A DNA stretch of 64,000 nt from Budorcas taxicolor (Eukaryota; Chordata; Mammalia; Artiodactyla; Bovidae). Shown piece after piece: positions 45,573 through 57,842 of this stretch. The stretch is taken from NCBI RefSeq assembly GCF_023091745.1, contig NC_068915.1:34030001-34094000 (forward strand). The letters run 5' to 3'. The notes under the pieces were generated by a model, which saw only the letters and a list, made by a program, of their open reading frames with translations, searched no databases and was not told the DNA's origin. Numbering within the stretch: the stretch's first letter is position 1; every line of letters starts with the position of its first letter. The translations under genes and the position numbers were made by a program.

Positions 45573-47267
45573 TTATTTTGCAAAGATGTTTCTATTCTGT
45601 CTATTATGGGGGAAAAAAATGTCCTCGATTCAGATAGATTTGAACCTCTATTGCCAAGACTACAAACATGTGCATGCTTGTTAGGCAGTACTCAGAAATC
45701 ATCAGTTGAGAATCAGGAGCACCATGTGCTCAGCATTATCTCATTTCTTGCTCAGGCACAGTGTGCTGAGGCTGGGTTGTGCTTGGGAAGCTGATTAGAG
45801 ATCATATAACTTTATCGTGACTAGTGAACTGGATAGCACTGGTAGCTGCCTTAGGAAATAGTCATTCATTTCCTGGACCAGAACATGGCGGATTGCCTGC
45901 AGGTTCTATGTTGCAGGTTTGTGTTGTAAAAACATGGGACACTTAAATACTATAAATTTCCCCCACTCACCAGCAAAAATCAATTATAGAAAACAGAGTG
46001 GGTATATACTCTTACAGGGGTTATCTACTAAAATTCTTTTAGAAAAAAGGTTTTGAGTTTCTATTTTCAAGCATAAAATATGAATAATAAACTCATATAT
46101 ATAATAAATATATATAATAAATAAATATAATAAACTCATATAAATAATAAAATCATCATTTTAAACAAATTGTTAAAATGGTTTAAACTTAGAGCTGCCT
46201 TGAATCAGGTGCTATCACACTCAAAAAATTCCACACCCAAAATATGAAATGAAATGTGAGTTATCCTCCCCTTTCTAATTGGGGGTTATCCACCATTATG
46301 CTCATTTAAATAACAAGTATCACAGCTGTATGTTTCCAGTTGTATTTAGTTTTATCTGTACTTTCTTGATCTTTTGGTATATACTTTTCTTACTCCTTTT
46401 TATTGGATTTATATACAATGCAGGATCCACCATGTACCTGTAAATATGCACTACATTTAAGGATTGAGTCTGTCTTGATGTAAAAAAAATATCCAAAAAA
46501 CAGAGTATTTCACATAATCAGGGTGCGTTTTCCCTAAAGCAACCTTAAGTTGGCATTCAGGTCTTATACAGTGTCTTAAGGTCTTTTAGATCCTCGTAGT
46601 TTTTCAAAGTTTCAAGATGAGTTCTGCAACTTCAACTATTTCATAACAGAAAGTAGATGGATGTGTCAAAGTCAAAAAGGGTAAAAGCCAATTGAATCTG
46701 CCTAATTTTTAAAGAGGTTCAACCTGTATTTAATCCATACTGATCATAACAGTGGGATATGCTCAATACTACTTGCAAGAGAGGCTGAGATATGACACTT
46801 TTAAATTGAACATATTGACCTTAGTAAAATTGTGAATTAAGCAAATCATGTGTAGACCCTAATCCTCAGTTTCCTTAGTTCTAGCAGTTCAACCCTTCTA
46901 CTTATAAACACTGAATGAACAACTGAATAGTTAAAAATGCAATTAGACTGTCCATAGAATGCACATATAATAACAATTCATTTTAGATATTTACATAGAC
47001 TGAGCTTTACCTTATAGACTGCTTTGTGTCTAAGACACATGCATATTTATATCAATTAAAATAAATGAATGAAATAGTTATCAACTTTAAGAACCCTATT
47101 TAATTCCTATTGTACATTTTATTTTTATACTTATTTAAGTCTGATAATCAGAATATCAATAAATAACACATAATAGAAAAATATATTCATGTATGAAACA
47201 ATTTATATTTTATAGACATTTATACTTGTACCTTAGAGTGTAAAAACTAACTTAACACACCATTTGT
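45573..47267. other. unique non-coding DNA
   Basis: Mixed composition at 45.6-45.95 kb, then AT-rich. A low-complexity tract at 46081-46155 contains ATAATAAACTCATATA twice (46084-46099 and 46127-46142). No gene recognised. Confidence 0.5.
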
Positions 47268-47482
47268 TTGTGCTTAGCTGCTCAGTCATGTCTGACTCTT
47301 TGTGACTCCCATGGTTTGCAGCCCAACAGGTTCCTCGGTCCATAGGGGTTATCCAGGCAAGAATACTGGGGTGGGTTGCCATACCCTCCACCAGGGGATC
47401 TTCCCAATCCAGGGATCGAACCCAGGTCTCTTGCACTACGGATGGATTCTTTGCTAACTGAACCACCAAGAAAGCCCATAGT
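47268..47482 (-). mobile_element. Bov-tA SINE, antisense
   Basis: TGCTTAGCTGCTCAGTCATG start, antisense B box GGGATCGAACCCAGG, and an AACTGAACCACCAAGAAAGC end. Confidence 0.92.
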
Positions 47483-48174
47483 AGTGTTTTCAACAGCGTG
47501 GATTTTTACAGTTTGTCATTTTTGAAAAATATAACATTTAATATATATAATTACTCTGCTTTAACATTTTATCTGGTCTTTGTAGTTTTATAGAAAATTA
47601 ATGAAAACTATTAATAGTAAGGTGAAAAATTGGGTGTATTTTGGCATTTAAGGAAATGCTTCTCAGATATTTAAAAATTCTGTCTGGACCAGTTGAATGA
47701 AAAGATGGAGAATTAGACAAAGAAATTAGAGCATTAATTTGTGTTTCCATGTTGAATTTTTAGTAAACCAAAATTCTCTATACATAAGGCTAATCTCATA
47801 TAAAAATTAAAACAAACTATATTTTCATTGAAAATATTTTCTCATATAACTTTTAAAATCTGCTAGTTACATGATACAACATAGAGAGGAAATAATGCTA
47901 AACATAACTTAAGATACTACTGTGATATACAAAAACTGACTTATGAGTCAGAATGATTATTAAGTATGTGCAGTACACATACAAGCTTTATAAGCTTCAT
48001 GTTAAATATCTTTCTCAAAAATTAACTGCTCATAAGATGTGACAGTTATTTATTTACTCATGGCCAATTGAAAAATAATTGGATTTTCTGTCTGGGCAAT
48101 ATTCTTCCATAGAGTAACTAACATCAGTTTGAAATGAACATCTGTGTAACATCAAAGAATAAGTCTATTGTGAT
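47483..48174. other. AT-rich non-coding DNA
   Basis: No feature recognised. Confidence 0.45.
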
Positions 48175-48260
48175 CACACTTTTTCTGTCACCAGTATGTG
48201 GCACGGTTTGTGTCTGGCACATAATCAATGCTCAACAAATATTTGGTGAGTTAACTAAAG
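48175..48260 (+). mobile_element. L2 LINE 3' end fragment
   Basis: 'gtctggcacataatcaatgctcaacaaatatttggtgag' matches the L2 3' end (GGCACATAGTAGGTGCTCAA in consensus). Confidence 0.6.
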
Positions 48261-49505
48261 GACATGCAGGATAAGTACAATTTGGATTTTTAAAATTTTA
48301 TTTTAGTTCTTGCGTAAATCAACATGTTCCTTATCAAAGGGACAGTTAGATGCAACTAAATTTCATTATGTTTAATTACTAAAGATTGTTTTACTTATTT
48401 ACTGAGATCAAGTAATAAAAACGAAACCTTAAAGACATTTTAAAATTTTAGAATTAATCATCTTAAAATCATGATTGTATAATAAAATTATGGCATCAAT
48501 TTTGATTGAGTATCCATAAAAATTATTTCAGTTGCATTTAGAATTTATTTTTATCTATAAAGTACAGAAAGCTTCTAACATATATACTGTTTCTAATTTT
48601 TAAAACTAATTCTCTGCTACACAGTCTCTCTGACAAACTACTAAAGACTGTGAGTAGTATATTTGCTCTCAATTAGAGAATAATATTAATGGAGAGAATC
48701 CTCTGTTCTTGGAAGACAAATAATAATTCTCAGCTGGGATCTAATAATAAGCAATACATTTATTTTAAAAGAATATGTGAACTACTAACTGGCATAGTAT
48801 CATTTTGTTTTTAATATTGGCACTTATCTATTCTGGAAGGTACTTCCTCGCAAACTATATACTGACAAGAATATAGGAGAGCAACACAAGTGTCGATGTG
48901 GAACACAAAATGAGTTAATATGGTTTCCCATTTTACTGGGGTCAAAGGCTCCCAGCATGCACTGATTTAATATGGGCATTAAAAAAATGGTTATGATTTT
49001 GACACGCGGAGTTATAAGAGGGCACATTCTAATCAGAGGAAATAGTATTATTAGAGAAAAGACAAATTTAAAGCTAGTCAGGGACATATTAGTAACATCT
49101 CAAATGCTAAAATTCAGCTATGTCCTTAATTAACAGGCAGTGGGAAATAATTAAGAGTCTGAGAAAGGACATATCTGAGCTATCGTATAGGAAGCTTACT
49201 GCATGAAGCCTTGAATGAGAGAAAGAAGACATGATGACTAGAGCTAAAAGTTATAGTCCTGGCAAGAAATTTAAAAGAGATATTTTTAAAATAGTAAACC
49301 AATATATTTCTTTTTCCCCCAGTAATTCCTTGGTCCTATGTGTCTTGTGAGTCTGCCATTAACTGTTTAAATGGCATTTATTACTTTGTAGGAAACCACA
49401 TCATCAAGTGAGGAATAACAGGAGTCACTATTCAACGCTGAGATTCAAGTAAGACTTAACTGAGACCCCAGCAAAAATAGTCTTGAAAAGTTGTGTGTGG
49501 GAGGG
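48261..49505. other. unique non-coding DNA
   Basis: AT-rich to 48.8 kb, then more mixed. No repeat or gene recognised. Confidence 0.45.
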
Positions 49506-49552
49506 GTGTGTATGTGCACACGCATGCGTGCGTGTGTGCGTGCACGTGCATG
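49506..49552. repeat. 47-bp alternating purine-pyrimidine tract
   Basis: Every base from 49506 to 49552 alternates purine and pyrimidine in a mixed GT/GC/AC run with five CpG steps, for example CACGCATGCGTGCGTG. Such tracts favour Z-DNA under negative supercoiling. The CpG density is high for this window. Confidence 0.85.
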
Positions 49553-51100
49553 ATAGAGAGAGATTTTCTAAATCCTCAAATTTTCCCTTTGCATTTCACA
49601 GGAAGATTTTGGTAAACTGAGCACAAAATTTTGTTATAGGCCATACAGGAGAGTTGATGTAGTATATAATGCTATGATATCAGAGCAGAATTTCCTTCAA
49701 GAATAAGGGAGAACAAAAGTGAGTTGGGAGACAGTGAATAAACTTGAAGACAATTGTTCTGAAGCAAAGATGATTGCTGATTTTTCTAAAAAGGGACCAA
49801 GACTAATACCACCCCTCTTCCTAAACTGCAAGAAAATTTTCCCTTGTAGGGCGCTCTGGGCCAACAAGGGCAACCCTCATAAAATAAAAATATGTTTACA
49901 CAAGGGAGGGCATAAGATGGCATTCGGTGTATTACAAACTTCAAATAGAATGCTTAATAAGAACTGAAGGATTTTTTAAATAAATTGAGAGTGCAAAATA
50001 CTGCTTCTTCGCTGCACTGAGTAAGAAGCATTCAACACTACTGCCCCTGAATTGAACACTGTAATTTTATCTGATCGAATACAATCTTCCCTTTATTTCT
50101 CAAAGACAGTAGGCTCAGTAGATGTAAATATCAGAATCAACATGGTATTTTACCAAATCTGGCTTTCTGAGAAGTAGAATATATTACTTTCAACTTTGTT
50201 CTATAACAGTACAAATTCAAGCATAAGTGAAGAATAAAATCTTTCTATTTCCTGAAAAATGCTTCAATCTAATAACTTTTGGAGATCTGCCTTGCCTATT
50301 CTCTGCTAAATATAAGACTCTGAAAAGGAACATGGGCAATCAAAAAGATGTTTGAGTGCCTATTATGCTACCTGTAAAGAACACGCGTATGCCAGGGAGA
50401 TAGGATTCTCAGATTGGGTATCATATTCAGGTCATTAGGTTTGACATTTCATCTACAATAAAAATTACATATGCTGGTAAGACAAGACCTAGCCAAGTGG
50501 GAGGAGGTTCCCTAAGTGGTGTCTGTAACATTACCATATAGATGGAGATATAAATATAAATGAAGCATGCTATCACTTGTTGAATTGTATTTGATGTTGA
50601 GACAGTTTAAGATTTCTGTATATTGAATATGAAAGAAGAAACAGAAAGTATCTGTTAAGATTATACACCAGCTAGCATATTTAAACTTAAGAGAAAATAA
50701 AAATCACTAATAGAAAGATAACTTTAATAAATACAAAATAATAATATATAATTAGACAAAGATAAGTGCCTTATAATTTAAAGCTGATGGAACTGTGAAA
50801 AGGAAACTCTTTATTAATTTTAACATATAGAATTACACATTGTTTTTCAAAATACTGTCTTAAAAATCACTCTAGTACTTAAGTTGTGCAAAACATGTAT
50901 GGTTTTGAACAACAATAAAGTTTAAAATACTTAAGGATATTAACAATGATAGATAAACACGGGGTCATTCTGCCTAAAATGGTATCTTTTTCTGTAAGGC
51001 AAAATTATACAAGTAGAGAGAGACTGAAAATGAGTGAGGTCGGAGCTGGAGGCAGGTTGATTGGGTAATATTCTCTAGTGGGGACTGAACTCCTCCTGGG
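49553..51100. other. unique non-coding DNA
   Basis: An 82-residue plus-strand frame at 49719-49967 has no recognisable domain. No repeat family identified. Confidence 0.45.
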
Positions 51101-53132
51101 AGTTCAGTTCAGTTCAGTCACTCAGTTCAGTTCAGTTGCTTGGTCGTGTCCGACTCTTTGTGACCTCAGGGACTGCAGCACACCAGGCCTCCCTGTCCAT
51201 CACCAACTCCCATAATTTACTCAAACTTAGGTCCATTGAGTTTGTGATGCCATCCAGCCATCTCATCCTCTGTCATCCCCTTCTCCTCCTGCCTTCAATC
51301 TTTCCCAGCGTCTGGGTCTTTTTAAGTGAGTCAGCTCTTCGCATCAGGTGGCCAAAGTATTGGAGTCTCAGTTTCAGCATCAATCCTTCCAATGAATATT
51401 GAGGACTGATTTCCTTTAGGAGTGACTGGTTGGATCTCCTTGCTGTCCAAGCAACTCTCAAGATATTCTCCAACACCACAGATCAAAACCATCAGTTCTT
51501 CGGCACTCAGCTTTCTTTAAGTCCAACTCTCACATCCATACATGACTAATAGAAAAAACATAGCTTTGAACAGATGGACCTTTGTTGGCAAAGTAATGTC
51601 TCTGCGTTTTAATATGCTGTCTAGGTTGGTCATAACTTTTCTTGCAAGGAGCAAGTGTCTTAATTTCATGGCTGCACTTAACATCTGCAGTGATTTTGGA
51701 GCTCAAAAAATAAAGGCTGTCACTGTTTCTACTGTTTCCCCATCCATTTGCTATGAAGTGATGGGACCAGATGCCATGATCTTAGTTTTCTGAATACTGA
51801 GTTTCAAGCCAACTTTTTTACTCTGATCTTTCACATTCATCAAAGGCTCTTTAGTTCTTCATTTTCTGCCATAAGGGTGGTGTCATCTGCATATCTGAGG
51901 TTACTGATATTTCTCCCAGAAATCTTGTTTCAGCTTGTACTTCATCCAGTCCAGAATTTCTCATCATATACTCTACATATAAATAAAATAAGCAGGGGGA
52001 CAATATACAGCCTTAACACACTCCATTCCCGATCTGGAACCAGTCTTTTTTTTCCATGTCCAGTTCTAACTGTTTCTTCTTGACCTGCATATAGATTTCT
52101 CAAGAAGCAGGTCAGGTGATCTGGTATTCCCATCTCTTGAAGAATTTTCCACAGTTTGATGTGATCCACACAGTCAAAGGCTTTGGCACAGTCAATAAAG
52201 CAGAATTAGATATTTTCTGGAACTCTTTTGCTTTTGTTTTATCCAAAGGATGTTGGCAATTTGATCTCTGGTTCCTCTGCCTTTTTCTAAATCCACCTTG
52301 AACATCTGGAACTTCACAGTTGATATACTGTTGAAACCTGGCTTGGAGAATTTTGAGCATTACTTTCCTAGCATGTGAGATGAGTACAATGCATGGTAGT
52401 TTGAGCATTCTTAGGCATTGCCTTTCTTTGGGATTGGAATGAAAGTTGACCTTTTCCAATCCTGTGGCCACTGCTGAGTTTTCCAAATTTCCTGGCATAT
52501 GGAATGCAGTACTTTAACAACATCAACGTTTAGGATTTGAAATAACTCAACTGGAATTCCAACACCTCCACTACCTTTGTTCATAGTGATGCTTCCTAAG
52601 GCCCACTTGACTTTGTATTCCAGGATGTTTGACTCTAGGTGAGTGATCACAATATTGTGGTTATCTGGGTCATGAAGATCTTTTTTGTATAGTTCTTCTG
52701 TGTATTTTTGCCACCTATTCTTAATATCTTCTGCTTCTGTTAGGTCCATATCATTTGTGTCCTTTATTGTGCCCATCTTTGCATGAAATATTCCCTTGGC
52801 CTCTCTAATTTTCTTGAAGAGATCTCTAGTCTTTCCCATTCTATTGTTTTCCTCTATTTCTTTGCATTGATCACTGAGGAAGGCTTTCTTATCTCTCCTT
52901 GATATTCTTTGGAACTCTGCACTCAAATGGGTATATCTTTCCTTTTCTCCTTTGCCTTTCGCTTCTCTTCTTCTCACAGCTGTTTGTAAGGCCACCTCAG
53001 ATAACCATTTTTCCTTTTTGCATTTCTTTTTCTTGGGGATGGTCTTGATCACTGCTTCCTGTACAGTGTCACGAACCTCTGTCCACAGTTCTTCAGCACT
53101 CTATCAGATCTAATCCCCTGAATATATTTGTC
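51101..53132 (-). mobile_element. BovB LINE, antisense, 2.0 kb, longest copy here
   Basis: Starts with a doubled inverted tail (TTCAGTTCAGTTCAGTCACT, then TTCAGTTCAGTTGCTTGG) and extends upstream of the RT to the segment with TCTATCAGATCTAATCCCCT near 53125. 5'-truncated before the endonuclease. Moderately diverged. Confidence 0.95.
51942..53052 (-). pseudogene. BovB ORF2 remnant, linker and RT region
   Basis: Minus-strand frames in the 51.1-53.1 kb BovB. The 213-residue frame 52411-53052 is the lysine-rich region between endonuclease and RT (IPKKKKCKKEKWLSEVALQ, then DLFKKIREAKGIFHAKMG) running into the first RT block (STFIPIPKKGNA). Shifted frames follow at 52112-52498 and 51942-52169 (EMGIPDHLTCFLRNLYAG). 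YADD codons survive at 51882-51893 but lie outside any long frame. Several frameshifts separate the motifs, and the N-terminal endonuclease is missing. Non-functional. Confidence 0.88.
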
Positions 53133-53164
53133 AGGAAGGAGTGATCAAATAGAACAGAAAGGGT

Positions 53165-53482
53165 GTAGACTAGGGACTGACAGACTATATGTGAATGTTT
53201 CAGCCTTTGTGGGCCACACAGCTTGCCCCAACCACTCAACTCTCTTTCTATAGTATGAAAGTAGACAATTCATAAACCAAGGGGCAGGTTTTTGTTCCAA
53301 TATAGTATATTGATGGATGCTAAAATGTGAACTGTATACAATTTTTTATGTCATAAAATACTATGTTTATTTCAACCATTAAAAACAGAAAAAGCATTTT
53401 CAATGGGAGGCCTTCAAAAACATGCAGCAATTGTGTATGGTCCACTGGTTGTACTCTGCTGAACCCTGTTCTAGATCAAATA
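53165..53482. mobile_element. hAT-type (MER1/Charlie group) non-autonomous DNA transposon
   Basis: 'aatgtttcagcctttgtgggccacacagc' and 'aaccactcaactctctttctatagtatgaaagtag' match the internal sequence of the mammalian elements whose ends read CAGGGGTTGGCAAACTA. Here the left end is TAGGGACTGACAGACTA (from 53172) and the right end, read in reverse, is CAGGGTTCAGCAGAGTA (to 53472). The 8 bp on each side match at 5 positions, in keeping with an old 8-bp hAT target duplication. Confidence 0.6.
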
Positions 53483-53869
53483 TGATTCCTGATTTCCTGA
53501 CAAAGGACCCACCACTATCATCCTCTACAGAACTCTCTGAAGACCAGCATACCCCAGACCAGGGGTAGGAATAAAGAAATTTAATAGGAACTTTTCTAGT
53601 ACACAGTATCACATGAAATATAAGGAAACAACATGCAAAAGCTAAGAATTAAAGAAATTACTCAGGACATAAAAGTTGGAGTAAAAGTAGATGGGAACTA
53701 ATATTCTGGAATAAGCTTAGTGGGATAAAGAACAGGAGACTCTGACACAGTGGGGGGAAAATAAGAAAAAGTGGTAAAGAAATTAAATTACTAAGAGGAA
53801 ATGATACAGTAAAGATGATGGAAATAAAAATATTCACCATCATCATGCTACTAAGAGACACAGTTTATG
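53483..53869. other. unique non-coding DNA
   Basis: Purine-rich on this strand, no feature recognised. Confidence 0.45.
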
Positions 53870-54070
53870 CAAAGAATTTGAGTCTGACTACCTGGCTTCA
53901 ATTTTGCCTATCAATTTTGGGGGAAAATTATTTAAGCCATGTGTCCCAGTTTACTAATCTATAGATTAAGGATTTTACCTACCTCAAGAAATTGTGTGAG
54001 GATTAAATAAACCAATACATGTAATTCAGATGGAAGATTACCCAGTATGGCAAGCAGCCTATAGGTACTT
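53870..54070 (+). mobile_element. MIR SINE
   Basis: 'gagtctgactacctggcttcaattttgcc', 'aagccatgtgtcccagtttactaatctatag' and AATTGTGTGAGGATTAAATA match the MIR layout. Confidence 0.65.
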
Positions 54071-54362
54071 CTTAGTATTAATGATATTTTATCTATGTTA
54101 TTTTGTATCTATACAATGATGACTTCAAGAAAAATAAACTTATTTAACATTTTTAAGATTAGGAAATTAGATACCTTTTTTTTACTCTTAAATATATGTA
54201 AATTTAGTAAATTTAAAAACTTTAAAATGAAATTAGCAAAATTAACCTAAAAGTGTAAAGATGAAAACTATATTCAGGTATTATTTCTTAGGTAAATTTA
54301 TATAGGAGAAAACTACAAGGATCTAAAAGACCTGTACCCTCTTTTTACCTGATTATTCTGTG
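54071..54362. other. AT-rich non-coding DNA
   Basis: No feature recognised. Confidence 0.45.
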
Positions 54363-54849
54363 ACTATAGGACTGCTGACAAAGATTTGTCTAGTCAAAGC
54401 TATAGTTTTTCCAGTAGTTGTGTACGGATGTGAGCTGGACTATAAAAAAAGCTGAGTGCCGAAGAATTGATGCTTTTGAACTGTGGCGTTGGAGAAGACT
54501 TTTGAGAGTCCCTTGGACTGCAAGGAGATCCAACCAGTCCAGTCTAAAGGAGATCAGTCCTGAATATTCATTAGAAGGACTGATGTTGAAGCTGAAACTC
54601 CAATACTTTGGCCACCTGATGCGAAGAACTGATTCACTGGAAAAGACCCTGATGCTGGGAAAGATTGAAGGCAGGAGAAGAACGGGACAACAGAGGATGA
54701 GATAGTTGGATGGCATCACCGACTCAATGGACATGGGTTTGGGTGAACTCTGGGAGTAGGCGATGGATAGGGAGGCCTGGCGTGCTGCAGTTCATGGAGT
54801 CGCAAAGAGTCGGACACGACTGAGGGACTGAACTGAACTGATACTATAG
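54363..54849 (+). mobile_element. BovB LINE 3' fragment, sense, short target duplication
   Basis: Sense BovB 3' end (54370-54842): GTCTAGTCAAAGCTATAG, GACTGCAAGGAGATCCAACC, end ACTGAGGGACTGAACTGAAC. ACTATAG is repeated at 54363-54369 and 54843-54849. A 95-residue open stretch covers 54418-54705 (part of the C-terminal domain) but stops early. Confidence 0.92.
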
Positions 54850-54882
54850 TAGGACACGACCAAGTGACTAAGCACAGAGCAC
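54850..54882 (+). mobile_element. 33-bp SINE/BovB 3' tail fragment
   Basis: AGGACACGACCAAGTGACTA followed by AGCACAGAGCAC matches the last bases of Bov-A/BovB-type tails. It begins directly after the target duplication of the BovB at 54370, so the BovB may have landed in an older element. Confidence 0.55.
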
Positions 54883-55806
54883 ATACTGTAATCTATTAAG
54901 TATGCAATAGATTATATCTAAAAAATTATATTCACAGCTTAAAATAGTTCATTGCTAAAAAATGGTAACCATCATTTGAGCTTTCAGGAAGTCATAATCT
55001 TTGTCAGGGAAGGTTTGATACTGTGAGAATTACCAAAATATGATGCAAAGACACAAAATGAGCAAATGCTGTTGAAAAATGGTGTCAATAGACTTTTTCA
55101 ACTCAGGGTTACCACAAATCTGCAATTTGTAAAAACAAACAAACAAACAGAAACCAAAATACAAAAAAGCACTATCTGCAAAGCACAATAAAGTGAAGCT
55201 CAATCAAATGAGGTGTGCTTGTAAGTGGAAGAAGAGGGACTTTTAAATATTTATTAGAGACACATGTCCCTATAAAAAGAAATCAATGGAAGGAGTAAGG
55301 TTAAAATACAGAAGAATGGAATGATAAGCCAAAAGACATTCCAAGGAAGGTGGCAGCAAATGAAATTTACAGTAAAAATGAAGAAACAGTTTGACAAGAG
55401 GAACGTGTCTTGCATTTAAGAGAAGGGAAGACAAAAAAAATATGTGAAAATGCAGGTAGATTGATGGATCTGACTTCAGAAAATGAAGAAGTTCCTGTTT
55501 TATAGCATTTATCTGTAGTTAGTCTTCTCAGTTATACCCTCATCATTGTGTAATATTTCATGAGATTTAAAATTTTTACTTAAAATATATTAATTTACGT
55601 CTCTAAAAATGCTTTGGAAAATGGGAAATAAATATGTGAACTTATAGGCAGATAGCATGTACAACAAAGAATAAGTAAATTTCTGAAAAGAAAAATAAAT
55701 TTTTATTATTAGAGAAAGGACAGAATAAATGATTAAATAACAGATATTTTATAAAGTAGAAATTAGCATCTCAACAGTCAGACTAGATAGCATCTGAAGA
55801 TGATAT
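54883..55806. other. unique AT-rich DNA
   Basis: Contains an (AAAC)n-like run near 55133-55150. No gene or family-level repeat. Confidence 0.45.
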
Positions 55807-56396
55807 TGTAGGGAAGCAAAATTTGCCACTCAAAAATACGCCACTTTGGCATGAGGATTTATTTAGGCTGATTGTTTTTAAGAAACAGGCCTCAGGAAGG
55901 TGTTCTTGCTACCTGCCCCTAACTGCCTGAAATATTTTAGGTAAAGAGCCTGTTCCTGGAACAGGAGTATCACCAGAAATAACACGTGAAGAATACTGGA
56001 CTGGTGTGGTAGGGGAGACTGACAGGGCCTAGAGGTCAGAGTCCATCATGTGTCCACTGTTTTTGCATGGCCCAGCTAACAGCTGTCTACCAAATATTTA
56101 TTTTTCTATCTCTCTGTGAATTGCTTCCTCCCCTTTAAAATCCTAAACCACTTAAACCACTACGTTCTACATCTTGCTTTTTCTTTAGCTGAAGATTGTA
56201 TTTAAAGTGAGAATTTCAGCCATAAGTGAGTTACTCAATTTTCCTGAGTCTCTCCAATGTATACATGCTATATTAAACTTTCATTTGATTTGGTTTGCTA
56301 TTAAAATTTTGTTAATCTATTTTATGTCAATTTAATGTTTAGACCAGTGAGAAAAAGTTGGAAGGATAGAGGAAAATTTCTCCCTCCCCAACTACA
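55807..56396 (+). mobile_element. LTR-like element, 590 bp
   Basis: Begins TGTAGGGAAGC and ends CCCCAACTACA, giving TGTAG...CTACA ends. The centre has a TATA-like TTTAAAA after CTCCCC near 56132 and ATTAAA near 56272 as a possible polyadenylation signal, then a U5-like segment. This layout suggests a solo LTR of an old endogenous retrovirus. The flanking bases do not form a target duplication, so family and limits are uncertain. Confidence 0.5.
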
Positions 56397-57279
56397 GCCT
56401 TTATTAATTTTTAAATATTTTCTTATTTTCTTTGTATTTCAATTTGTTTTTAATTCTTGTAATGGGACATTTCAAGCATATTCAATAGTAGAATAGTATA
56501 ATGAACTCTTATTGGGCCATAACCCAAACAATTACCAATTCATGAAGAGTATTTTTATCTATATTCCCAACTATCTATTGTATATTATTTGTAAGCAGTC
56601 CCAGATGGCACATTAATATTTAAGCATTATTTCTAAAAGATAAGAATCTTAAAAATAGTTTATTAGCACACCCTTAAATATTTATAATATTACTATATTC
56701 CTTTGTATTAGTGTTCACTTGTTAAAAATGATTTTAAGCACAAGTTTATATGATTCTAGCTAAATATGGTCTTGTTTGTGAATTTCCTTTATTGGAAAAT
56801 TGTAATTTATTCCTAATTGAATATGTTGATATTTCCTTAATTTCAATAGCTTCTGTCTTACCTTCAATGTTTTGATTTGCATACATCTTACAGATTTTTA
56901 ACAGTTTCAGTAAAAGACTAAAGGAATAAAGGGAGGTATGTGTTCAAATATATGAGGACCAAGCAAGGAGAAGAGAGATATAATATGTACCATGTCAGTC
57001 CACAAGACAAAACCAGGATCATTAGATGAAAATCAGGAAAGCTGACCTTCTCTACATGTCCATGACTCCCAAATTATATGCTTATCTCTGATATCACAAC
57101 AGAAATACAGGCTCATATTTACAAAGTTCTTCACAACTTTAAACGAATACCTGGAGTGCATCTCAAACTTACTCTGACAAACTGAAAATGATGGGATATT
57201 GTTTTAAGCATCTAGGTTTCAGGATTTTTTCTTAAAGCTATAAAAGTCAATGGAAGCATATATTGTTTGAACAATAAAC
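56397..57279. other. unique AT-rich DNA
   Basis: No feature recognised. Confidence 0.45.
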
Positions 57280-57446
57280 ATGACCTCTGGAACAAAACTG
57301 TCTGGGATTGAATCCTGGGTTTGCTACTTAATAGACTGACTATGTGTGACTCTCTGTGTCCCTGTTTATGCATCTACAATTGGAGATTATGTTAACATAG
57401 TACCTAGAATGGTTTAAAAAATTAAATAACTTAGAATTGTGCCTGA
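57280..57446 (+). mobile_element. MIR SINE
   Basis: 'ctctggaacaaaactgtctgggattgaatcctgg', 'tttgctacttaatagactgactatgtgtgac' and 'catagtacctagaatgg' follow the MIR layout from head to tail. Confidence 0.68.
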
Positions 57447-57449
57447 TGT

Positions 57450-57691
57450 AGCTTCAATACTTTGGTCACCTGACGTGAAGAGCTGACACACTGGAAAATA
57501 TCTCGATACTGGGAAACATTGAAGGCAGGAGGAAAAGGGGATGACAGAGCATGAGATGGTTGGATGCAAACTCAAGGGACATGAGTTTGAGTAGCCTGGA
57601 AAATGGTGAAGGACAGGGAACCCTGGCATGCTGCAGTCCATGGGGTTGCAAAGAATTGGACATGACTTAGCAACTGAACAACAACAAAAAC
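57450..57691 (+). mobile_element. BovB LINE 3' end, sense, diverged
   Basis: GCTTCAATACTTTGGTCACC to AGAATTGGACATGACTTAGC and an AACAACAACAAAAAC tail. It is truncated to about 240 bp, with a deletion near GATGGTTGGATGC where the consensus has about 10 more bases. Confidence 0.9.
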
Positions 57692-57842
57692 AAAGAACAA
57701 TACTGAAGGAAAATCAAGCATTGACATGATTTCATCATCCAATTTCAAATCATAGTAAAGCCTTTGTAATTATTTCTTTCTTTTTAAATTTCATTTTTTA
57801 TATTGTCTGATAATAAAGAGGTGGTAGAGAAATGTGGTTTAA

